From JACDAS01 sp046262415 (GTDB lineage: Bacteria > Actinomycetota > Thermoleophilia > Gaiellales > Gaiellaceae), in the NCBI GenBank assembly GCA_046262415.1, contig JBHEMU010000018.1, positions 1 through 17,573 on the forward strand: a DNA stretch of 17,573 bases, in the 5' to 3' direction. The position numbers were made by a program, and so were the translations under genes. Each line of letters starts with the position of its first letter. The stretch's first letter is position 1. Shown here piece after piece: positions 1 through 7,324 of the stretch. The notes beneath the pieces were generated by a model. The model searched no databases and was not told where the DNA came from. It saw only the letters and a program-made list of their open reading frames with translations.

Positions 1-211
1 GTGGTGGTGGAGGTGGAGGAGGGGGTGGAGGAGGCGGAGGTGAGGTCGGGGGAGGCGGCTGCGTCGGCGGGGGTGGGGGAGGCGGCGGCTGCAGGGTCGG
101 CGGCGGCGGCTCGGTCGTCGTCGTCGACGGGGAGTCGGAACCGCAGCCGACCGCGAGCAGGACGCAGGCGACTGCGACGACGAGGACGAGTCCGGAGCGC
201 ATCGCGCACAT
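1..211 (-). CDS. Proline-rich lipoprotein, N-terminal part (cut by window edge)
   Basis: Only the first 70 codons are inside the window. The product starts MCAMRSGL, followed by a hydrophobic stretch and a lipobox-like LLAVGC at about residues 18-23, so it is probably exported and lipid-anchored at Cys23. After GSDSPSTTTTE the chain becomes almost pure proline with a few Thr, Gln and Ser, and this is what makes the first 150 bases so repetitive. Such a linker usually holds a distal domain away from the membrane; that domain lies outside the window. The ATG at 211 is 14 nt after the carbamate kinase stop, suggesting the same transcript. An ATG at 202 (MRSGLVLV) gives a more classical signal peptide and may be the true start. 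The function is unknown. Confidence 0.68.
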   Translation of the reverse strand, partial: MCAMRSGLVLVVAVACVLLAVGCGSDSPSTTTTEPPPPTLQPPPPPPPPTQPPPPTSPPPPPPPPPPPPP

Positions 212-225
212 CGTGCCAGCCCGGG

Positions 226-1134
226 TCAGGCGGCGACGCGCGTCCCGGCGCGCCCCGCGAGCGCTTCGGCGAGCGCGTCCGCCGAGGTGATCAGCGCCTC
301 CCCGCCGCTCTCGCGCACGTAGCGCGCGGCCGCCTCGACCTTCGGCCCCATCGAGCCGGCGGCGAGTTCGGGCAGGAGCGCGTCCGCGTCGTCGGGGGTC
401 AGGGCGCGGAGGTCGTTCTCCTCGCCCGTACCGAACCCCGCGGCGACCGCGGCGACGTCGGTCAGGATCACGAGGCGCTCCGCGCCGAGTGCGGCCGCCA
501 GGAGCGCGGAGGCGCGGTCCTTGTCGATCACCCCCTCGACGCCGTTCAGGCGCCCGTTGCGTCGCGCCACCGGGATTCCTCCCCCTCCGCAGCAGACCGT
601 GACCGAGCCGATGTCGAGCAGCGAGCGGATCGCGTCCAGCTCGACGATCTCGCGGGGTGCAGGCGACGGCACGACGCGCCGCCAGCCCCGGCCGGCGTCG
701 GCCTGCACGACCCAGTCCAGGTCGCGCTCGAGCCGGCGGGCCTCGGCCTCGGCGTAGAACGGGCCGACCGGTTTCGTCGGCCGCGCGAAGGCGGGATCGT
801 CCGGGTCGACGACGACGCGGGTCAGCAGGCAGGCGACCGCTCGTCGCGACGCGACGCCCACCTCGGTCGCGATCATCGCGCCGATCGTCGCCTGGGTCTC
901 GGCCACGGCCAGGTGGAGTGGGAGTGGAGGCACCTCGGCGGCCGCCCGCTCCTGCCGGAGGAGGGCCTGCCCGACCTGGGGGCCGTTGCCGTGCGTGATC
1001 GCGAGCCGCGGCTCGCCGAGCAGGGGCCGGAGCGCCTCGCAGGTCGCGCGCAGGTTCGCGAGCTGCTCGGCGGCCGTTCCGCGCTCGCCGGGCCTGATCA
1101 GGGCGTTCCCGCCGAGCGCGACGACGACGGTCAA
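226..1134 (-). CDS. arcC: Carbamate kinase
   Basis: The 302-aa product has the usual length of carbamate kinase, which interconverts carbamoyl phosphate plus ADP with carbamate plus ATP in the cytoplasm. Amino-acid-kinase fold motifs are all present: GGNAL (8-12), THGNGPQVG (47-55), the glycine loop CCGGGGIPV (181-189), VIDKDRASALLA (202-213), LTDV (225-228) and the ATP-site lysine region SMGPKVEAA (261-269). The start is TTG at 1134. It gives MTVVVALGGNAL and overlaps the upstream stop as TTGA, typical of translational coupling. No ornithine carbamoyltransferase or arginine deiminase gene is visible, so whether it makes ATP (arginine or purine breakdown) or works with the upstream P-loop enzyme cannot be decided here. 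Confidence 0.93.
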   Translation of the reverse strand: MTVVVALGGNALIRPGERGTAAEQLANLRATCEALRPLLGEPRLAITHGNGPQVGQALLRQERAAAEVPPLPLHLAVAETQATIGAMIATEVGVASRRAVACLLTRVVVDPDDPAFARPTKPVGPFYAEAEARRLERDLDWVVQADAGRGWRRVVPSPAPREIVELDAIRSLLDIGSVTVCCGGGGIPVARRNGRLNGVEGVIDKDRASALLAAALGAERLVILTDVAAVAAGFGTGEENDLRALTPDDADALLPELAAGSMGPKVEAAARYVRESGGEALITSADALAEALAGRAGTRVAA

Positions 1135-2486
1135 GTCAGCGCCGGGGCGGCTTCGGCCTGGTCGGTCAGGCCGAACTCCGCGAGCAGGTCGGTGAGGGTC
1201 GGCTCGCCCACCTCCTGCAGGCGGTACGTGACGCGCAGCGCCGGCTTGTCGAGAGAGATCACGCGGCGCAGGTCGATCGGCGTCCCGATCAGGACGAGGT
1301 CGGCGTCGGAACGGGCGATCGTCTCCCGGAGCTCCTCCATCTGCTTTCGCCCGTAGCCCATCGCCGGCAGGAGCTCCCCGATGTGCGGGTACGCCGCGAA
1401 CGTCTCCGCGATCGAGCCGACGGCAAAGGGGCGTGGATCGACCAGCGATGCGGCCCCGTTCGCCTTGGCGGCGAGCACCGCGGCGCCGTAGGTCATCTCG
1501 CCGTGCGTCAGCGTCGGCCCGTCCTCGACGGCCAGCACCCGCTTGCCGGCGATCTCGGCGGCGTCCCCCTCGACGTGGAAGGGTGAGGCGGCGAGGACGA
1601 TGCGGGAGTCGGGGTTGTGGGCGCGGATCGAGTCGAGCACGGCGTCGATGCCCTCCTGCGAGGCGCTGTCGATCTTGTTGACGATGCAGACGTCGGCCAT
1701 GCGAAGGTTCGTCTCCCCCGGGTGGTACCGAAGCTCGTGCCCCGCACGGTGAGGGTCGACCACGACGAGGTGCAGGCTCGGCCGGATGAACGGCGTGTCG
1801 TTGTTGCCGCCGTCCCAGAGGATCACGTCGGCCTCCTGCTCGGCGGCGTCGAGGATGGCGCCGTAGTCGATCCCCGCGAAGACCAGGTTGCCCTCGGCGA
1901 GGTGCGGCTCGTACTCCTCGCGCTCCTCGATCGTGCATTCGGCGGCGTCGAGGTCCTCGTAGCGCGCGAAGCGCTGCACCCTTTGGCGGGTCAGGTCCCC
2001 GTAGGGCATCGGGTGGCGCAGCACGGCGACGCGCTTGCCGGCCTCGCGCAGGAGCGAGGCGACGTAGCGCGTCGTCTGGCTCTTGCCCGAGCCGGTCCGG
2101 ACGGCGCAGACGGCCACAACCGGCTTCGTCGAGGTGAGCTGCGTCTCGAACGGGGACGCGAGGCGGAAATCGGCGCCCGCTGCGAGCGCGCGCGAGGCGA
2201 CGTGCATCACGTCCTCGTGCCTGACGTCCGAGTATGCGAAGAGGACCTCGTCCACGCGCTCGCTCCGGAGAATCCGCTCGAGCTCCGCCTCCGCGTGGAT
2301 CGGCACGCCGCCGGGATAGAGATCGCCGGCGAGCTCGGCGGGGTAGACGCGCCCGTGGATGTTGGGGATCTGCGTCGCCGTGAACGCGATGACGCGGAAC
2401 TCCGGCCGGCCCCGGAAGAGGAGGTTGAAGTTGTGGAAGTCGCGGCCCGCCGCGCCGGCGATCAGCACCCTTCTGGCTGCCGTCAT
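1131..2486 (-). CDS. Cyclic 2,3-diphosphoglycerate synthetase-like P-loop protein (COG2403-type)
   Basis: The 451-aa protein matches in length and layout the family named for archaeal cyclic 2,3-diphosphoglycerate synthetase. It has an N-terminal nucleotide-fold region (RRVLIAGAAGRDFHNFN, 5-21), a Walker A loop VRTGSGKSQ (129-137), a Walker B-like DVILWDGGNND (220-230) and an NKID base-recognition motif (270-273) as in GTPases. In methanogens the enzyme closes 2,3-bisphosphoglycerate to an osmolyte using ATP. In bacteria the role is not established, and coupling to carbamate kinase suggests another acyl-phosphate or carbamoyl-phosphate reaction. The ATG at 2486 is chosen because a TATTCT box lies 6 nt upstream. 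The family call is confident; the substrate is inference. Confidence 0.82.
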   Translation of the reverse strand: MTAARRVLIAGAAGRDFHNFNLLFRGRPEFRVIAFTATQIPNIHGRVYPAELAGDLYPGGVPIHAEAELERILRSERVDEVLFAYSDVRHEDVMHVASRALAAGADFRLASPFETQLTSTKPVVAVCAVRTGSGKSQTTRYVASLLREAGKRVAVLRHPMPYGDLTRQRVQRFARYEDLDAAECTIEEREEYEPHLAEGNLVFAGIDYGAILDAAEQEADVILWDGGNNDTPFIRPSLHLVVVDPHRAGHELRYHPGETNLRMADVCIVNKIDSASQEGIDAVLDSIRAHNPDSRIVLAASPFHVEGDAAEIAGKRVLAVEDGPTLTHGEMTYGAAVLAAKANGAASLVDPRPFAVGSIAETFAAYPHIGELLPAMGYGRKQMEELRETIARSDADLVLIGTPIDLRRVISLDKPALRVTYRLQEVGEPTLTDLLAEFGLTDQAEAAPALT

Positions 2487-2492
2487 GAATAG

Positions 2493-2498
2493 AGAATA
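2493..2498 (-). promoter_or_regulatory. -10 box for leaderless cPGS-carbamate kinase-lipoprotein transcript
   Basis: On the minus strand TATTCT is followed by 6 nt and then the ATG at 2486. This spacing puts the transcription start at or next to the start codon. No clear -35 box or Shine-Dalgarno sequence is present. An 8-bp palindrome GAATATTC (2494-2501) overlaps the box. Confidence 0.6.
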
Positions 2499-2519
2499 TT
2501 CAGCGCGACGGCCGGCTGC

Positions 2520-2525
2520 TAGGGT
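2520..2525 (+). promoter_or_regulatory. -10 box for leaderless ferritin transcript
   Basis: TAGGGT is followed by 7 nt and the GTG at 2533, with no Shine-Dalgarno sequence in between. It lies only about 21 bp from the opposing -10 box of the cPGS gene, so the two divergent promoters share very little DNA and could interfere or share a regulator. Confidence 0.6.
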
Positions 2526-2532
2526 CGCGCGC

Positions 2533-3060
2533 GTGGCCCGGTTTCCCGAGGCGCTCGGCGAGCAGGTCGGACAGGAGTTCGGCGCCTCGCAGCAGTACGT
2601 CGCGATCGCGGTCCACTACGACGCAGAGACCCTCCCGCAGCTCGCCGCGCACTTTTACCGGCAGGCGCTGGAGGAGCGAAACCACGCGATGATGCTCGTC
2701 CAGTACCTGCTCGACGCGGGCGAGCCCGTCACGATCCCGGGCGTCCCGGCGCCTCAGGCCTCGTTCCCGGACGCAGTCGCGCCCGTCCGGCTGGCGCTCG
2801 AGCAGGAGCGGCGCGTGACCGAGCAGATCGCCGAGCTCGTGCGCCTGGCCCGTGCGGAGAACGACCTCGTCGGCGAGCAGTTCCTGCACTGGTTCCTGCA
2901 GGAGCAGCGCGAGGAGATGTCGAGCATGTCCGACCTGCTGGCGGTCGTCGAGCGGGCCTCCTCGAACCTGCTGCTCGCGGAGGAGTACCTCTCGCGCACG
3001 CAGGTCGGCGACGCCGGAGCGGGCACCGGCGCGCCGCCCGTGGCGGGCGGCGCTCTCTAG
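2533..3060 (+). CDS. Bacterial non-haem ferritin (iron storage)
   Basis: The 175-aa four-helix protein is a ferritin that oxidises and stores iron in the cytoplasm. Numbering from the GTG start, ferroxidase ligands corresponding to E. coli FtnA are all visible: E15 (GQEFG), E48 and H51 (EERNH), E92 (EQERR) and Q125. The third-site acidic residues E47, E124, E127 and E128 (LQEQREE) are also present, so this is a catalytically complete FtnA-type protein rather than a bacterioferritin. The last ~20 residues are a Gly/Ala/Pro-rich tail. The GTG is preferred over the in-frame ATG at 2485 because the family start and the TAGGGT box agree with it, and the 2485 ATG would overlap the divergent gene. 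The stop codon lies in a CTAG shared with the convergent peptidase gene. Confidence 0.92.
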   Translation: MARFPEALGEQVGQEFGASQQYVAIAVHYDAETLPQLAAHFYRQALEERNHAMMLVQYLLDAGEPVTIPGVPAPQASFPDAVAPVRLALEQERRVTEQIAELVRLARAENDLVGEQFLHWFLQEQREEMSSMSDLLAVVERASSNLLLAEEYLSRTQVGDAGAGTGAPPVAGGAL

Positions 3061-4532
3061 CGGAGCCGCTCGCGCACGCGCTCGGCCACCGCCTCGAGCT
3101 CGATCGGCGCGTCGGCCACCTCGCGCAGCATCGCGTCCGCGTCCAGGCTGGAGCCGCGGGACCAGAGCTCGCGCAGGAGCGAGCCTGCCTCGCGGCGGGC
3201 GAACCACTCGTTGCCGTACTCCGTCCGGAGAAAGTCGCGCATCTGCGCCTCGAAGGCCCAGGAGCGCAGGTACCCGGTCACGTAGTAGCCCGAGTCGAAG
3301 TCGGCGAGGAAGTCGGTCGGGCTCGGCTCGATCCTGAGCGCGTCGGCGAGGAGCTCGACGTAGCGCGGCCGCGCGTCGGCGAGGTCCGGCGTCGCGTGGA
3401 ACTCGAGCTCGTAGAGCAGCTTCGCCGCGTAGCGGCGGACGATGAAGAGGAGCTCGGTCGCGCCCTCGACGGCGAACTCGTCCGGGCGGGGGAAGTCGAG
3501 ACGCCGGTTCAGCCACGCGGGCTCGGTGGTCAGGTGCTGGAGCAGCATCGCCCAGCCCTCGGTCACCGTGACGTCGCCGAGGCGGCGGTCCTCCACCGGC
3601 AGGTCGGCGGACGTGTTGCCGTAGTGCTCGGCGTGGCCGGCCTCGTGGAAGAGGCCCGCCCAGTCGTCGACGCCGCCCTGGGGCTGGATCACGAGCACGA
3701 CCCGGCCCGGCACCTCGATCGGGACGCAGAACGCCCGCGGGCTCTTCGTCTCGCGCCGCTCGAGATCGAGCTCGACGTTCTTCTGGCCTCGCAGGTCGAT
3801 TCCGAGGTCGCCCAGCGTCGCCTCGAGCGCCGGCACCATCCGGTTCTCGGGGAACCACCGGTCCCACTTGGCCGCCCGGAACAGCCTGGCGGTGTCCCAT
3901 CGCTCCGCCTCGACGAGAGAGACGCCGACGCGGTCACGGAAGAGACGGTCCATCGACTGCTCGTAGAGGCTCTCCGTCGAGTCGAGCAGGGCCCGGCACT
4001 GTCCCGCGAGCTCCTCGAGCCGGAAGCCGAAGCGCGTATAGAGGTCGGTGTAGGTCTCGGAGCCCAGGTCGCGGACGGCGGCTCGCTCGACCCCCGCCGC
4101 TTCGGCGTAGATCGGATTCAGATGCTCCTCGGTGAGCTCGTTGCGCGCCCGTTCGAGCCGGCGGCGCTTCTCCCGGTCCTCCTCGTTCGCGATCGTCGGC
4201 CGGAGCATGCGGAAGGCGATCTCGGCGCCGTCGACGGTCGCGGTCAGGGTCGCCTCGAGCTCCGCCGTCCGCTCCGCGTACGTCCGGGTCAGGCCGCCGA
4301 GGTAGTTCTCGCAGGCGAAGCGCCAGAGCTCGCGCACACCGCGGTCGCCGTCGACCGCCGCGCCGAGCGTCCGCGCCTGGTCGAGCTCGGTCAGGTCGGC
4401 GTACTCCCGGTAGATCGGCTCGAGCTCGAGGCTCTCCTTCAGGCCGGCGAAGTGGAGGTAGTACTCCTCGTCGAGCGCTGCGATGAAGCGGTCGACGCGA
4501 CCCCGGTACCTGTCTAGCGGGTCGGCCGGCAA
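3057..4532 (-). CDS. M3-like zinc metallopeptidase
   Basis: The 491-aa, mostly helical protein has no signal peptide and is probably a cytoplasmic oligopeptidase. The zinc site is HEAGHAEH (296-303), with H296 and H300 as ligands and E297 as base. The likely third ligand is E325 in VTVTEGW. Upstream KSPRAFCVPIEVPGRVVLVIQ (264-284) resembles the strand that lines the cleft in M3 enzymes. It could be confused with M32 carboxypeptidases, whose motif is HEFGHG-like; the HExGHxxH spacing favours M3. The start is the TTG at 4532 (MPADPLDRYRGRVDRF), the only usable start near the conserved N-terminus, with AAGG about 9 nt upstream on the minus strand. The TTG lies inside a 14-bp palindrome. The stop overlaps the ferritin stop. 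Confidence 0.8.
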   Translation of the reverse strand: MPADPLDRYRGRVDRFIAALDEEYYLHFAGLKESLELEPIYREYADLTELDQARTLGAAVDGDRGVRELWRFACENYLGGLTRTYAERTAELEATLTATVDGAEIAFRMLRPTIANEEDREKRRRLERARNELTEEHLNPIYAEAAGVERAAVRDLGSETYTDLYTRFGFRLEELAGQCRALLDSTESLYEQSMDRLFRDRVGVSLVEAERWDTARLFRAAKWDRWFPENRMVPALEATLGDLGIDLRGQKNVELDLERRETKSPRAFCVPIEVPGRVVLVIQPQGGVDDWAGLFHEAGHAEHYGNTSADLPVEDRRLGDVTVTEGWAMLLQHLTTEPAWLNRRLDFPRPDEFAVEGATELLFIVRRYAAKLLYELEFHATPDLADARPRYVELLADALRIEPSPTDFLADFDSGYYVTGYLRSWAFEAQMRDFLRTEYGNEWFARREAGSLLRELWSRGSSLDADAMLREVADAPIELEAVAERVRERLR

Positions 4533-4540
4533 CGTTGCCG
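4527..4540. promoter_or_regulatory. 14-bp perfect palindrome over the peptidase start codon
   Basis: CGGCAACGTTGCCG reads the same on both strands and includes the TTG start of the metallopeptidase. A related half site, AACGTTGGC, recurs at about 4659-4667. It may be an operator or a hairpin controlling initiation, but nothing proves binding. Confidence 0.4.
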
Positions 4541-4563
4541 CCCTTCTGGGTCGCGAGCAGCAA

Positions 4564-4629
4564 GCCAGGGAAGGACGCAGGGAGCCCGCATAGTCGAGAC
4601 TATGAGGGCGACCGAGGACGCCCCCTGGC
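4564..4629. repeat. Nested inverted repeats in the divergent intergenic region
   Basis: The 195-nt gap between the peptidase and YjbQ genes holds two nested stems. The outer pair is GCCAGGG (4564-4570) with CCCTGGC (4623-4629). The inner hairpin is GCCC plus CATAGT (4584-4594) pairing with ACTATG plus GGGC (4599-4609) around a CGAG loop, with a single G-A mismatch. There is no T run, so this is not an intrinsic terminator, and it lies upstream of both genes. It could be a 5'-leader RNA structure of the peptidase transcript, an operator, or a dispersed intergenic repeat. No known riboswitch consensus was recognised. The rest of the gap holds only the YjbQ -10 box. Confidence 0.45.
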
Positions 4630-4715
4630 GCAGTCTCATCGCGGGCCAGAAGCCGGTGAACGTTGGCGGTCGATCCGCTGGCTCTCGCGTCGGCGGGGCG
4701 CTGGACACGGTGGCT

Positions 4716-4721
4716 TAGGAT
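4716..4721 (+). promoter_or_regulatory. -10 box for leaderless yjbQ-like transcript
   Basis: TAGGAT is followed by 6 nt and the GTG at 4728. No -35 box or ribosome binding site is evident, so transcription probably starts at the start codon. Confidence 0.6.
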
Positions 4722-4727
4722 AGCGGC

Positions 4728-5129
4728 GTGCAGGAGATCAGCCTTCGCACCGAGCGGCGCACGCAGCTCGTGAACGTGACGGAGCGCGTGCAGCAGGCGC
4801 TGAACGGTGTGGACGGGGCGACGGCGGCGCTGATCTACGTGCCGCACACGACCGCCGGGATCACGATCAACGAGGGCGCCGATCCGACCGTCGCACGCGA
4901 CTTCGAGACGGCGATGGAGAAGATCGTCGAGGACGGCTGGCGCTGGCAGCACCTGGAGGACCCCGACGGCCCGAACGCCCCCTCGCACATCCGCGCCTCG
5001 CTGATGAGCCCCGAGGTGCTCGTCCCGCTCTCGGACGGGCGGCTCGCGCTCGGCACCTGGCAGGGGATCTTCTTCTGCGAGTTCGACGGCCCGCGCGAGC
5101 GCAAGCTCTTCGTGACCGCCCTGCGCTGA
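4728..5129 (+). CDS. yjbQ: YjbQ/UPF0047 family protein
   Basis: The 133-aa protein is a full-length member of the YjbQ (UPF0047) family, some of whose members show weak thiamine-phosphate synthase activity; the physiological role is unsettled. Family signatures are YVPHTTAGITINEGADPTVARDF (37-59), H75 in the WQHLED region, GPNAPSHIRASLM (81-93) with H87, and the C-terminal LGTWQGIFFCEFDGPR (108-123). The conserved histidines are thought to form a metal or phosphate site. The GTG start is set by the family N-terminus and by the TAGGAT box 6 nt upstream. The gene stops 23 nt before the rlmD-like start, but that gene has its own -10 box, so it may be transcribed both alone and by read-through. 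Confidence 0.9.
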   Translation: MQEISLRTERRTQLVNVTERVQQALNGVDGATAALIYVPHTTAGITINEGADPTVARDFETAMEKIVEDGWRWQHLEDPDGPNAPSHIRASLMSPEVLVPLSDGRLALGTWQGIFFCEFDGPRERKLFVTALR

Positions 5130-5140
5130 CGCCCCGGCGC

Positions 5141-5146
5141 TAGGGT
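5141..5146 (+). promoter_or_regulatory. -10 box for leaderless rRNA methyltransferase transcript
   Basis: TAGGGT is followed by 6 nt and the GTG at 5153. It is the same hexamer as in front of ferritin. No Shine-Dalgarno sequence separates box and start. Confidence 0.6.
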
Positions 5147-5152
5147 GGCCCC

Positions 5153-6517
5153 GTGGCAGCCCCCGTCGCCCGAGACCAGGAGGTGGAGCTCCACGTCGAC
5201 TCGCTCGCCTACGGGGGCAACGGCGTCGCGCGCCTCGACGGCTTCGTCGTCTTCGTGCGGCGCGGGCTCCCGGGCGACACGGTGCGCGCGCGCGTCACGA
5301 AGGTGAAGCGAAACCACGCGGAGGCGCTCGCGGTCGAGGTGCTGGCCGCGGGGCCGGCCCGCGTCGAGGCCCCGTGCGCCCACTACCCGGCCTGCGGCGG
5401 CTGCCGCTTCCAGGATCTGGCCTACGAGGAGCAGGTGGCGGCGAAGCAGGCCCAGGTCGTCGATTCGCTGCGGCGGCTGGGCGGGATCCCCGACCCTCCG
5501 CTCGAGCCGATCCTCCCCGCCGAGTCGGTCTTCCACTACCGGAACAAGCTCGAGTACTCGTTCACGGCCGCGCCGGGCGGCCCCGCGCTCGGGTTCCACA
5601 AGGCGGGGCGGTGGGACGACGTGCTCGAGGTCGAGCGCTGCTGGCTCACGACCGACCTCGGCAACTCGATCCGCGACGCGGTGCGCGACTGGGCGCGCGG
5701 CGAGCGCCTGACCCCCTACGACCAGGAGTCGCACACGGGCTTCCTCCGCCACCTCGTCGTCCGGGAGGGGAGGAACACCGGCCAGGCGATGGCGATGCTC
5801 GTGACCGCGCCGGGCCAGCTGCCCGAGACCGAGCACTTCGTCGAGGTGCTGCGGCGGTTCCCCGAGGTGCGCTCGATCCGGTGGGCGGTCAACGACACGC
5901 CGGCCGAGGTGACGAACCTGCCGTCGAAGCTCCTCTGGGGCGAGGAGGCGATCGAGGAGGAGCTCCTCGGCCTGCGCTTCCGCGTGCGGCCGAACGCCTT
6001 CCTGCAGACGAACACCGCGATGGCCGAGCGCCTCTACGAGCTGGCGATCGAGTACGCCGGGCTGACCGGAAGCGAGACCGTCTACGACCTCTACTGCGGC
6101 ATCGGCACGATCGGGCTCTGCCTGGCCTCGCGGGCGCTGACGGTCTGGGGGATCGAGGTCTCGGAGGAGTCGGTCGCGTGCGCCCTCGAGAACGCCGACC
6201 TGAACGGGATCGCGAACGCCGCGTTCTTCGCCGGCGAGACGGCGGACGCGATCGAGGATCTCCGTTCCCGGGCCGGCTCACCCGACGTCGTGGTGGTCGA
6301 CCCGCCGCGCGCGGGGCTGTCGAACAAGGCGCTGCGCCGGGTCGCCCGCCTCGACGCTTCCCGGATCGTCTACGTGTCCTGCAACCCGACGACCCTGGCC
6401 GCCAACGCCAAGGAGCTCGGCCGGGAGTGGGGCTACCGCCTCGAGCGCGCCCGTCCGGTCGACATGTTCCCGCACACCCCGCACGTCGAGACCGTGGCGC
6501 TGCTGACGAAGGCCTGA
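5153..6517 (+). CDS. rlmD: 23S rRNA (uracil-C5)-methyltransferase, RlmD/RumA family
   Basis: The 454-aa protein is an S-adenosylmethionine-dependent uracil-C5 methyltransferase acting on 23S rRNA (or tRNA, in TrmA-like relatives). An N-terminal TRAM RNA-binding domain spans about residues 8-65. Four cysteines for a [4Fe-4S] cluster follow: C75, C81, C84 (CAHYPACGGC) and C163. The C-terminal Rossmann methyltransferase shows YDLYCGIGTIGL (311-322) for SAM, VVDPPRAGL (381-389), the catalytic Cys410 in YVSCNPTTLAANAKEL, and HVETVALL near the end with the general-base glutamate E446. The GTG start fits the TRAM N-terminus and the leaderless box. Whether it targets U1939, U747 or both cannot be told from sequence alone. 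The stop abuts the convergent protease stop as TGATCA. Confidence 0.93.
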   Translation: MAAPVARDQEVELHVDSLAYGGNGVARLDGFVVFVRRGLPGDTVRARVTKVKRNHAEALAVEVLAAGPARVEAPCAHYPACGGCRFQDLAYEEQVAAKQAQVVDSLRRLGGIPDPPLEPILPAESVFHYRNKLEYSFTAAPGGPALGFHKAGRWDDVLEVERCWLTTDLGNSIRDAVRDWARGERLTPYDQESHTGFLRHLVVREGRNTGQAMAMLVTAPGQLPETEHFVEVLRRFPEVRSIRWAVNDTPAEVTNLPSKLLWGEEAIEEELLGLRFRVRPNAFLQTNTAMAERLYELAIEYAGLTGSETVYDLYCGIGTIGLCLASRALTVWGIEVSEESVACALENADLNGIANAAFFAGETADAIEDLRSRAGSPDVVVVDPPRAGLSNKALRRVARLDASRIVYVSCNPTTLAANAKELGREWGYRLERARPVDMFPHTPHVETVALLTKA

Positions 6518-7306
6518 TCAAGGAGTCAAGGAAACCCACTGCCTCCCGGCGCGGCCGGGTCGGCAGTTCGGAATGCCGCCCTGCGGGTACGCGCGGCAGA
6601 GATCCCTGGCGCCCGAGGTGCCGAACCACGCCGTGAGGTCGAGACCGCCGGCCAGGTGGAGGCCCTGCACCGGGTCCTCCTCAGGGTATGCCGCTCGTTG
6701 CACGATCGAGACAACGCGTCCCTCGCGGTCGATGATCGGGCCGCCGCTGTTCCCGCCCTCGGCGACCATGTGCACGATCACGGTCGGGACACCGTCGCTG
6801 ATGAGGCCACGGCGGAGCAGGCCCTGGTGGAAGCTGAGCGGGAGTGCCCGCGGGTGGCCGATCGTGGCGATCGTGCTCCCCCGGCGAGGGAGCGAGGCGG
6901 CGAACTCGAACAGGTGCCCCGGGGCCGGCCTCGTCAGCTTGAGCGTCGCCAGGTCGACGTACCTGGCGGCCGCGCGGGCGCCGTACCACGCCCTCGCGTA
7001 CGCGGTCTCGTACCAGCGGCCGCTGAGCCGGACCTGGATCCGGCAGGCGCGGCGTCCGTCCGGGGAGCCGACGCCGTGGAGCGCCGTCACGACCACCTGC
7101 GAGCCGACGAGGAAGCCGGTGCCGTACCCGGGCCTCCGCTTGCCCCGGCAGTCGGGATCCGACCGCACGAGGCCGACGCCGCTCGCCACTCGGGCGAACG
7201 TCTCGGGCGACACCCTGCTCTTGGCAGGCGCCCCCGCCGCGCTCGCCGCCATGCTCAGTGCGACAAACAGGGCGATCGCGACGGCCGCAAGGCGGGCGTC
7301 ACGCAC
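6518..7306 (-). CDS. Secreted trypsin-like serine protease (S1 family)
   Basis: The 262-aa precursor has a signal peptide (MRDARLAAVAIALFVALSMAASAAGA, 1-26), so it is exported. The chymotrypsin-fold triad is visible: H77 in VVTALHGV, D118 in YVDLATLKL and S187 in EGGNSGGPII. The oxyanion GNSGGP motif is typical of HtrA/V8-like enzymes, but no PDZ domain follows. Four cysteines (C53, C88, C237, C248) could form disulfides, as expected outside the cell. The GTG at 7306 gives the signal peptide and is the last gene of a long minus-strand series that includes a presenilin-like membrane protein. The substrate is unknown. The stop directly abuts the stop of the convergent rRNA methyltransferase. 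Confidence 0.88.
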   Translation of the reverse strand: MRDARLAAVAIALFVALSMAASAAGAPAKSRVSPETFARVASGVGLVRSDPDCRGKRRPGYGTGFLVGSQVVVTALHGVGSPDGRRACRIQVRLSGRWYETAYARAWYGARAAARYVDLATLKLTRPAPGHLFEFAASLPRRGSTIATIGHPRALPLSFHQGLLRRGLISDGVPTVIVHMVAEGGNSGGPIIDREGRVVSIVQRAAYPEEDPVQGLHLAGGLDLTAWFGTSGARDLCRAYPQGGIPNCRPGRAGRQWVSLTP

Positions 7307-7324
7307 GTCGGATTTCCGCCCCTG

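Noticed and set aside
1..1356. Long plus-strand open frame across the lipoprotein and carbamate kinase region
   Set aside because: Arg/Gly-rich composition with no motif; it is antisense to carbamate kinase, which has every family motif.
3057..4532. M32 (Taq-type) carboxypeptidase
   Set aside because: The zinc motif is HEAGHAEH rather than the HEFGHG-type M32 motif, so M3-like is preferred.
4564..4629. Cobalamin or other known riboswitch
   Set aside because: Compared by eye with cobalamin, TPP, FMN, guanidine and ydaO consensus elements; no conserved core boxes matched.
4533..4710. Small proteins on either strand in the divergent intergenic region
   Set aside because: Short Arg/Pro-rich frames with no start signals; the region is better explained by promoter and inverted repeats.
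5374..6636. 420-aa plus-strand frame inside the rRNA methyltransferase gene
   Set aside because: Another frame of a gene with complete RlmD motifs; Arg-rich translation typical of GC-rich shadow frames.
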